NCBI GenBank assembly: GCA_963653535.1
Contig: CAVJWU010000028.1
Location: 1-19,732, forward strand
DNA from: UBA3210 sp963653535
GTDB taxonomy: Bacteria; Bacillota_I; Bacilli_A; RFN20; CAG-449
Direction: 5' to 3'
Length of the DNA: 19,732 nucleotides
Below are positions 15,339 through 19,732 of this stretch, in pieces. Position 1 is the first letter of the stretch. Each line of letters starts with the position of its first letter. Made by a program: the position numbers and the translations under genes. Below the pieces are notes generated by a model. The model saw only the letters and a list, made by a program, of their open reading frames with translations. It did not search any database and was not told the DNA's origin.

Positions 15339-16787
15339 TTATTTTTCTAAGCGAGCGATAACTTCATCTGTTCCTAAAATCTTAATGATGTTAACTAATT
15401 CAATCCCATGAGGTACACCAGTTAATTTTAATCTAACAGGCATATAGAGGTTCTTTCCTTTTACACCAGTTTGAGATTGAACATTTTTAAATGCTATTTT
15501 AATACTTTCAGGATTAACTTCTTCTACCTTCTTTAATTCTTCGATTAAAGAAGAAAATACCTTTGGTGTAGTATCTAAATTTAGCATCACTAAATCTTCT
15601 TCAGAAGTTACTTCTTCAGGATGAATAATTGATTCAAGAGGGCGAACAATATCTTGTCCACATCCTAATTCTTCTTTGTATAAAGAAGCAATTTCTAATA
15701 ATGTTGCATCATCATATTTACTTAAATCCATTACTTTAGCCATAAATGGTTTAATAAATGAAAGATATTTTTGATCATCTAATTTCTTAATATAATGTGA
15801 GTTAACCCAAGTCATTCTAGTTTGATCAAACATACTTGGTGAAGTGGATAATCTTGCAGGATCAAATTCTTTACAAGCTTCTTCAAGCGTAAAGATTTCT
15901 TGATTAGATGCAGGAGTCCAACCTAATAATAAAATATAGTTAACAATCGCTTCAGGAAGATAACCTAAATCACGATATTGTGACATAAATTGAAGGATAT
16001 TATGATCACGTTTAGATAATTTCTTACCGTCTTTATTTACAATAATAGTCATGTGACCAAATTGAGGCGTTTCCCAACCTAACATTTTATAAATCGCGAG
16101 TTGTTTAGGAGTATTAGAAAGATGTTCTTCTCCTCTTAATACGTGAGTGATATCCATAAGGTGATCATCAATAACAACTGCAAAATTATATGTAGGAATG
16201 CCATTAGATTTCATAATGACAAAGTCTCCACCTAAATCGTCACTTGTAAAAGATACTTTACCTCTTACTAAATCATTAAATTCGATTTTTTCATGATCTG
16301 GTAATTTAATTCTAATACAAGGTTTTCTACCTTCTTTTTTATATTCTTCAATCTTTTTAGAATCGAGAGTTAAACATTTTCGATCATATTTAGTCGCGCG
16401 AATTCCTGCGTTAAGTTGTTGTTCTTTTCTTTCTTCTAATTCTTCATTAGTGCAATAACAATAATATGCATATCCTTCATCTAATAACTTTTGAGCATAT
16501 TTTTTATAAATATCAAGTCTTTCCATTTGACGATAAGGTGCATATTTTGGATTAGGTTCATATGGTGATTCGTTTGGTACAATGCCTAACCATCTTAAAT
16601 CGTTATATTGAGATTCTTCGCCTCCTACAACATTTCTTTCTACATCCGTATCTTCAACTCTAAATATAATTTCACCATTATATTTCTTCGCGAATAAATA
16701 ATTGAATAAAGCACTTCTAGCTCCTCCAATATGTAAAAAACCTGTTGGAGATGGTGCATATCTTACTCTTACTTTCTTTTCTTCCAT
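15339..16787 (-). CDS. gltX: Glutamyl-tRNA synthetase
   Basis: This 482-residue class I synthetase charges tRNA-Glu and, in many Firmicutes, also tRNA-Gln for later amidation. The HIGH-type motif is APSPTGFLHIGG (11-22), the second signature is KLSKRD (256-261), and RGEEHLSNTPKQ (218-229) is the typical substrate-binding stretch. Cysteines at 110, 112 and 138 match the zinc-binding position found in many GltX proteins. The C-terminal anticodon-binding helices are complete. AGGAG lies six bases upstream and overlaps the ispF stop, so the genes are translationally linked. A near-discriminating enzyme with no glnS in the window is compatible with the indirect Gln-tRNA route, but this is not shown. 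Confidence 0.96.
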   Translation of the reverse strand: MEEKKVRVRYAPSPTGFLHIGGARSALFNYLFAKKYNGEIIFRVEDTDVERNVVGGEESQYNDLRWLGIVPNESPYEPNPKYAPYRQMERLDIYKKYAQKLLDEGYAYYCYCTNEELEERKEQQLNAGIRATKYDRKCLTLDSKKIEEYKKEGRKPCIRIKLPDHEKIEFNDLVRGKVSFTSDDLGGDFVIMKSNGIPTYNFAVVIDDHLMDITHVLRGEEHLSNTPKQLAIYKMLGWETPQFGHMTIIVNKDGKKLSKRDHNILQFMSQYRDLGYLPEAIVNYILLLGWTPASNQEIFTLEEACKEFDPARLSTSPSMFDQTRMTWVNSHYIKKLDDQKYLSFIKPFMAKVMDLSKYDDATLLEIASLYKEELGCGQDIVRPLESIIHPEEVTSEEDLVMLNLDTTPKVFSSLIEELKKVEEVNPESIKIAFKNVQSQTGVKGKNLYMPVRLKLTGVPHGIELVNIIKILGTDEVIARLEK

Positions 16788-16795
16788 AAGTACTC

Positions 16796-17272
16796 CTACT
16801 TTTCTAATAAGACAATTGAAGTTGCTTCAATTGCTTCATTACGTCCTAAAGCATCAACTTTTTCATTTGTTTGAGCTTTGACTGAAACTTCATCAACATC
16901 AATTTCTAATAAAGAAGCGATGTTTTGTCTCATGACATCAATATAATCTTTTAGCTTTGGTTTTTCTAAGATGACCGATGTATCAATATTAACGACGTGA
17001 TAGCCTTTTTCTTTTACTAATTTCATCGTTTCTTTAACAATAAAACTTGAATCGATATCTTTGAATTTATCATCATTATCAGGAAAATGTTTTCCTAAAT
17101 CGCCTAAAGCTAACGCTCCTAATAAAGATTCAGCAATGGCATGATATAAACAATCGCCATCTGAATGAGAGACATTACCTTTAAAATAAGGAATACGAAC
17201 TCCTCCAAGAATAAAATCTCTACCATTTTCTTCAAGTCGATGAATATCTCTTGATTGACCTATTCTAAACAT
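16796..17272 (-). CDS. ispF: 2-C-methyl-D-erythritol 2,4-cyclodiphosphate synthase
   Basis: This 158-residue enzyme of the MEP isoprenoid pathway cyclises CDP-methylerythritol 2-phosphate to MEcPP with release of CMP. Zinc ligands correspond to D9 and H11 in GQSRDIHRL and H44 in the SHSDGDCLYHA stretch. GALALGDLGKHFPDND (52-67) and the C-terminal AQTNEKVDALGRNEAI are highly typical. The GQS in place of the textbook GHG at the start is a variant I associate with Firmicutes IspF proteins. GGTGA precedes the ATG and shares bases with the ychF stop. It lies between ychF and gltX with gaps of eight bases on each side, so it is cotranscribed. Its presence means this organism uses the MEP rather than the mevalonate route. 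Confidence 0.95.
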   Translation of the reverse strand: MFRIGQSRDIHRLEENGRDFILGGVRIPYFKGNVSHSDGDCLYHAIAESLLGALALGDLGKHFPDNDDKFKDIDSSFIVKETMKLVKEKGYHVVNIDTSVILEKPKLKDYIDVMRQNIASLLEIDVDEVSVKAQTNEKVDALGRNEAIEATSIVLLEK

Positions 17273-17280
17273 AATTTCAC

Positions 17281-18384
17281 CTAAACATTAAATCTAATTA
17301 AGAGGCAATCGCCATCTTTAACTTTATAAGCTTTACCTTCAGTACGAATTTTTCCTGCTTCTTTTAATGCTTTTTCACTTCTTAATTCATGAATATCATT
17401 GTATGAATAAACTTCAGCACAGATAAATCCTCTTTCAAAATCAGTGTGAATTGTTCCAGCACATTCAGGTGCGCTCATACCGTTAGTAAAGTTCCAAGCT
17501 CTAACTTCATCTTCACCAACTGTAAAGAAAGTTGATAAATTTAATAATCCATAAGTAGTATGAACTAAACGATCTAGACCAGTTTCACTTACTCCTAAAG
17601 CGGAAAGATATTCTAATTTTTCTTCTTTAGATAATTTAGATAATTCTTCTTCAACGTTCGCGCTTATCGCAATGACGCTTGAGCCTTCTGCATCGGCAAT
17701 TTTCTTTACTTCGTTATAGTATTTACTTCCTTCAGGATTCGCGTAATCTTCTTCAGTGACATTTGCAACGTAGACAACTTTTTTATAAGTTAATAAATTG
17801 TAATTAGAGAGAAGAAGTTTTTCTTCATCAGTGAAAGATAAAGAACGAACTAATTTTTCATTTTGTAAACATTCTCTTAATTTAACTAAAAGGTTATATT
17901 CTTGAACAGATTCTTTATCTTTAGAAGTTCTCGCTTTTGTTTCAACTTTGACAATTCTTTTTTCAACGACATCTAAATCAGAAAAAATTAATTCTAAGTT
18001 AATTGTTTCAATATCTCTTTTTGGATCAACAGTATTTTCTACGTGAATAATATCTGGATTATCAAAGCAACGAACGACATGACAAATCGCATCACAATTT
18101 CTAATATTACCTAAGAATTGGTTTCCTAAGCCTTCACCTTTTGATGCACCTTTAACTAAGCCAGCAATATCAGTGAATTCACAAGTTGCTTTAACAACCT
18201 TTTTTGGGTTGAAGATAGAAACTAAATCATCAACTCGAGGATCATTTACTTCAACAACCCCGGAGTTAGGTTTAATTGTCGCGAAAGGATAGTTCGCCGC
18301 TTCAACATTAGAATTTGTAATTGCATTAAATAAAGTTGATTTACCAACGTTTGGTAAGCCAACAATTCCCGCTTTTAATGACAT
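17281..18384 (-). CDS. ychF: Ribosome-associated, redox-linked ATPase YchF (Obg family, OLA1-type)
   Basis: This 367-residue P-loop NTPase is near universal, binds ribosomes and is linked to stress responses. G1 is GLPNVGKS (9-16) and G3 is DIAGL (72-76). The guanine-specificity motif is replaced by NVTE (208-211), the NxxE form that gives YchF its ATP preference. The DPRVDDL and GEGLGNQFL (84-92) stretches and the C-terminal TGS domain (about 283-367, with RAWNFTNG and GFICAEV) are complete. AAAGGAGA lies about ten bases before the ATG. It heads the ychF-ispF-gltX run, and its promoter should be in the AT-rich gap to the right, where I could not fix clear -35/-10 boxes. Confidence 0.96.
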   Translation of the reverse strand: MSLKAGIVGLPNVGKSTLFNAITNSNVEAANYPFATIKPNSGVVEVNDPRVDDLVSIFNPKKVVKATCEFTDIAGLVKGASKGEGLGNQFLGNIRNCDAICHVVRCFDNPDIIHVENTVDPKRDIETINLELIFSDLDVVEKRIVKVETKARTSKDKESVQEYNLLVKLRECLQNEKLVRSLSFTDEEKLLLSNYNLLTYKKVVYVANVTEEDYANPEGSKYYNEVKKIADAEGSSVIAISANVEEELSKLSKEEKLEYLSALGVSETGLDRLVHTTYGLLNLSTFFTVGEDEVRAWNFTNGMSAPECAGTIHTDFERGFICAEVYSYNDIHELRSEKALKEAGKIRTEGKAYKVKDGDCLLIRFNV

Positions 18385-18414
18385 TTTATATATCTCCTTT
18401 TTTTCTTAAAGTCT

Positions 18415-18430
18415 AAGATTTAAAAATCTT
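18415..18430. repeat. Short inverted repeat in ychF leader
   Basis: AAGATTT-AA-AAATCTT forms a 7-bp stem about 30 bases before the ychF start codon and just upstream of its ribosome binding site. It may be a weak leader hairpin. Its AT-richness makes function uncertain. Confidence 0.35.
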
Positions 18431-18468
18431 GCGTTATTACTTTATCATAAATCGCTTGTTTTTAATAG

Positions 18469-18489
18469 ATATTTAATAAAATTAAATAT
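18469..18489. repeat. 21-bp AT-only inverted repeat in gap right of ychF
   Basis: ATATTTAAT-AAA-ATTAAATAT has perfect 9-bp arms. It lies between the end of the broken toxin gene and ychF and could be an operator for ychF or a remnant site. With no G or C in it, a terminator role is unlikely. The rest of the 18385-18518 gap shows nothing else I can name. Confidence 0.4.
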
Positions 18490-18518
18490 ATCTTATAGAA
18501 AACTTCCTAAATCCTTTT

Positions 18519-18991
18519 TTACATATTAAACCAATTAAAATCTGTAAGTAATATCTCAAATACTATATTTGAAGTATTACCAATTGCTATATAGAATATG
18601 ACACTTTTTTATATTCTTCTTCATTAAACAAATTAGATGAAATCATATGGTATACAGCATATACATCTCTAATGGTACATCTCAATTGATAATTGTTGAT
18701 TTCCATATATCTTCTTAGAATAGATGCAATTTCATTCCTATACATAATCATCTCATCTTTGGAACAAGTGAGTGAAAAATCTAAATCAATGTCAACGCTA
18801 AGTCTTGGTAATTGGAAGACTGTCAAATTGATAGCTGTTCCACCTTTTAGAGCAAGGCAAGAAGATAACTTATCTATTTTATTGATGAAATCAAGCACAT
18901 CAACTAATCTCAATACTTTTTCTAAGGTCTAACTTCGAAAACCATTCTCTTTTGCAAGTGAAACAATCTCACGTTTTTGATAATTAAACAT
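18519..18991 (-). pseudogene. Broken AbiEii-like nucleotidyltransferase toxin
   Basis: This is the remnant of an AbiEii/AbiGii-type toxin. The ATG at 18991 has AAGGAG (18999-19004) eight bases after... upstream in reading order at good spacing, and lies four bases past the antitoxin stop. Reading from it gives MFNYQKREIVSLAKENGFRS, then an in-frame TAG (18929-18931), then TLEKVLRLVDVLDF and the conserved LALKGGTAINL and LSVDIDLDF. The GGT (50-52) and DIDLD (67-71) positions correspond to the nucleotidyltransferase motif. After about residue 100 the sequence jumps to RDVYAVYHMI, which resembles the C-terminal RDLYD region with the second Asp lost, so roughly 100 residues seem deleted. At an A6 run (18605-18610) the frame breaks: the current frame stops at 18587, while the other frame continues as VIFYIAIGN to a TAA at 18519. 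A TTG at 18913 could restart a short fragment lacking catalytic parts. Confidence 0.8.
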
Positions 18992-18995
18992 CGTC

Positions 18996-19718
18996 TTACT
19001 CCTTGTTTATGTAATTATAGATATCTTTATCAATATAAATCTTCCATTCAGCATTATAAACGTGATTCTTTATATTATTATCAAAATGTCCTCTTAGAGA
19101 ATCAGATTCTAGATGGCATTTTTCAAAGAAAGAGTCAGGAATGTTGAATTTATCCTTGAAGAGATAAAGGATAATTCCAACCTTCTTATAGAGCATTTTT
19201 GAATTAATTCTATCTAGATATTTCAAAATATCATCTATAGAGATATATGGAATCATATTGATACAATTAAGAGTTTCCTCTAAATCAGAATATTTACCAG
19301 AATCCTTAATTGAATCAACAATCGTTCTTTCAATTGATGACACCTTAATTCCTCTGATATTCTCTATAAATAGATCCTGTGTTGTATTTATGAATGAATA
19401 CCTATTCTCATCAAATTCAAAATCTTTAAATTTTGTAAGCGAAGATACAAAAACACAATTATAAACCTGATTATAATAGTTATAAAATTCAAATGCAGAA
19501 TGATGAGATACAAAGGAAGAATCTGTAATATTCGAAGCAATCAAAAACTTGTCAGCAATACATTCACCGCTCTCAAGACTGAGCGCTGTATATAAATTAT
19601 GTTTAATTCTTCGAATGTAACCTTTATCTAAATAATCTTGAATGAGACTTAAAGCTGAACTTTTATTGCCAACAATATTACACACATCTGAATAATCGAA
19701 AAGTTTCAATTTTGTCAA
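18996..19718 (-). CDS. AbiEi-like antitoxin / transcriptional regulator (5' end may lie outside window)
   Basis: This is an AbiEi-family protein of about 240 residues. The N-terminal winged-helix part (FDYSDVCNIVGN, then LIQDYLDKGYIRRIKHNLYTAL) is the DNA-binding domain that represses the operon. The middle SHHSAFEFYNYYNQVYN and VSSIERTIVDSIKD stretches match the conserved AbiEi C-terminal domain. No stop or frameshift is visible. The start is uncertain: TTG at 19718 lies almost on an AGGTGA sequence (spacing too short), and the frame stays open through the window edge, so the real start may be further right. It is followed four bases later by the start of the broken toxin. Its operators would lie outside the window. 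With the toxin dead, it may survive as a stand-alone repressor or be at an early stage of decay. Confidence 0.82.
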   Translation of the reverse strand: MTKLKLFDYSDVCNIVGNKSSALSLIQDYLDKGYIRRIKHNLYTALSLESGECIADKFLIASNITDSSFVSHHSAFEFYNYYNQVYNCVFVSSLTKFKDFEFDENRYSFINTTQDLFIENIRGIKVSSIERTIVDSIKDSGKYSDLEETLNCINMIPYISIDDILKYLDRINSKMLYKKVGIILYLFKDKFNIPDSFFEKCHLESDSLRGHFDNNIKNHVYNAEWKIYIDKDIYNYINKE

Positions 19719-19732
19719 TTCACCTAAATATT

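Noticed and set aside
18929..18931. Recoding of the toxin's in-frame TAG (suppression or pyrrolysine)
   Set aside because: The gene also carries a probable deletion and a frameshift, so ordinary decay explains the stop; nothing nearby suggests a recoding signal.
18693..18932. Plus-strand frame opposite the broken toxin
   Set aside because: It is antisense to clear AbiEii-like sequence and lacks start signals.

Overview
The window comes from an AT-rich, low-GC Gram-positive-type genome (roughly 30% GC by eye). It is probably a gut member of the Bacilli related to Erysipelotrichia or Mollicutes. The main evidence is an RNA polymerase delta subunit gene (rpoE), the DUF1934-argS-rpoE gene order, a class II aldolase, nrnA, a BmrR-like regulator, and AGGAGG-type ribosome binding sites. 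Reading is consistent with the standard bacterial code. Tryptophan is TGG, and every well-supported gene ends in TAA or TAG.

Layout, left to right. (1) A stand-alone AAA-ATPase-like/PD-(D/E)XK protein of a common gut family (82-1665), closed by a strong hairpin terminator. (2) A drug-efflux module: two MATE transporters (1745-3088 minus; 4003-5349 plus) either side of a BmrR-like MerR regulator (3144-3935 minus). The divergent promoter has the 19-bp -35/-10 spacing and internal dyad typical of MerR-controlled promoters. (3) An overlapping pair for the YjjI-type glycyl-radical enzyme and its YjjW-type activase (5380-7723 minus). (4) Two plus-strand housekeeping genes: a TRIC/UPF0126 membrane protein preceded by an 18-bp perfect palindrome, and a short NifU-domain Fe-S protein. 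(5) A minus-strand metabolic block: overlapping nrnA and cysQ-like genes, both linked to pAp and nanoRNA turnover, sit behind a terminator that follows fba. fba has a clear promoter. (6) DUF1934-argS-rpoE, with its own promoter. (7) ychF-ispF-gltX-(small membrane ORF)-diacylglycerol-kinase-like gene, a tight minus-strand operon mixing translation, isoprenoid and lipid functions. (8) At the right edge, an AbiE-type toxin-antitoxin remnant. The AbiEi-like antitoxin reads open. The AbiEii-like toxin is broken by an in-frame TAG at codon 21, a probable internal deletion and a frameshift in an A-run.

Most of the window is core metabolism and information processing. The accessory parts are the AAA/nuclease protein, the MATE/MerR module and the decayed AbiE locus. 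I see no CRISPR array, insertion sequence, tRNA or rRNA, and no clearly unprecedented multi-gene system. The best leads are the MerR-type operator, the orphan YjjI/YjjW pair, the pAp/nanoRNA pair behind a terminator, the decaying toxin, and the near-absence of UGA stop codons.
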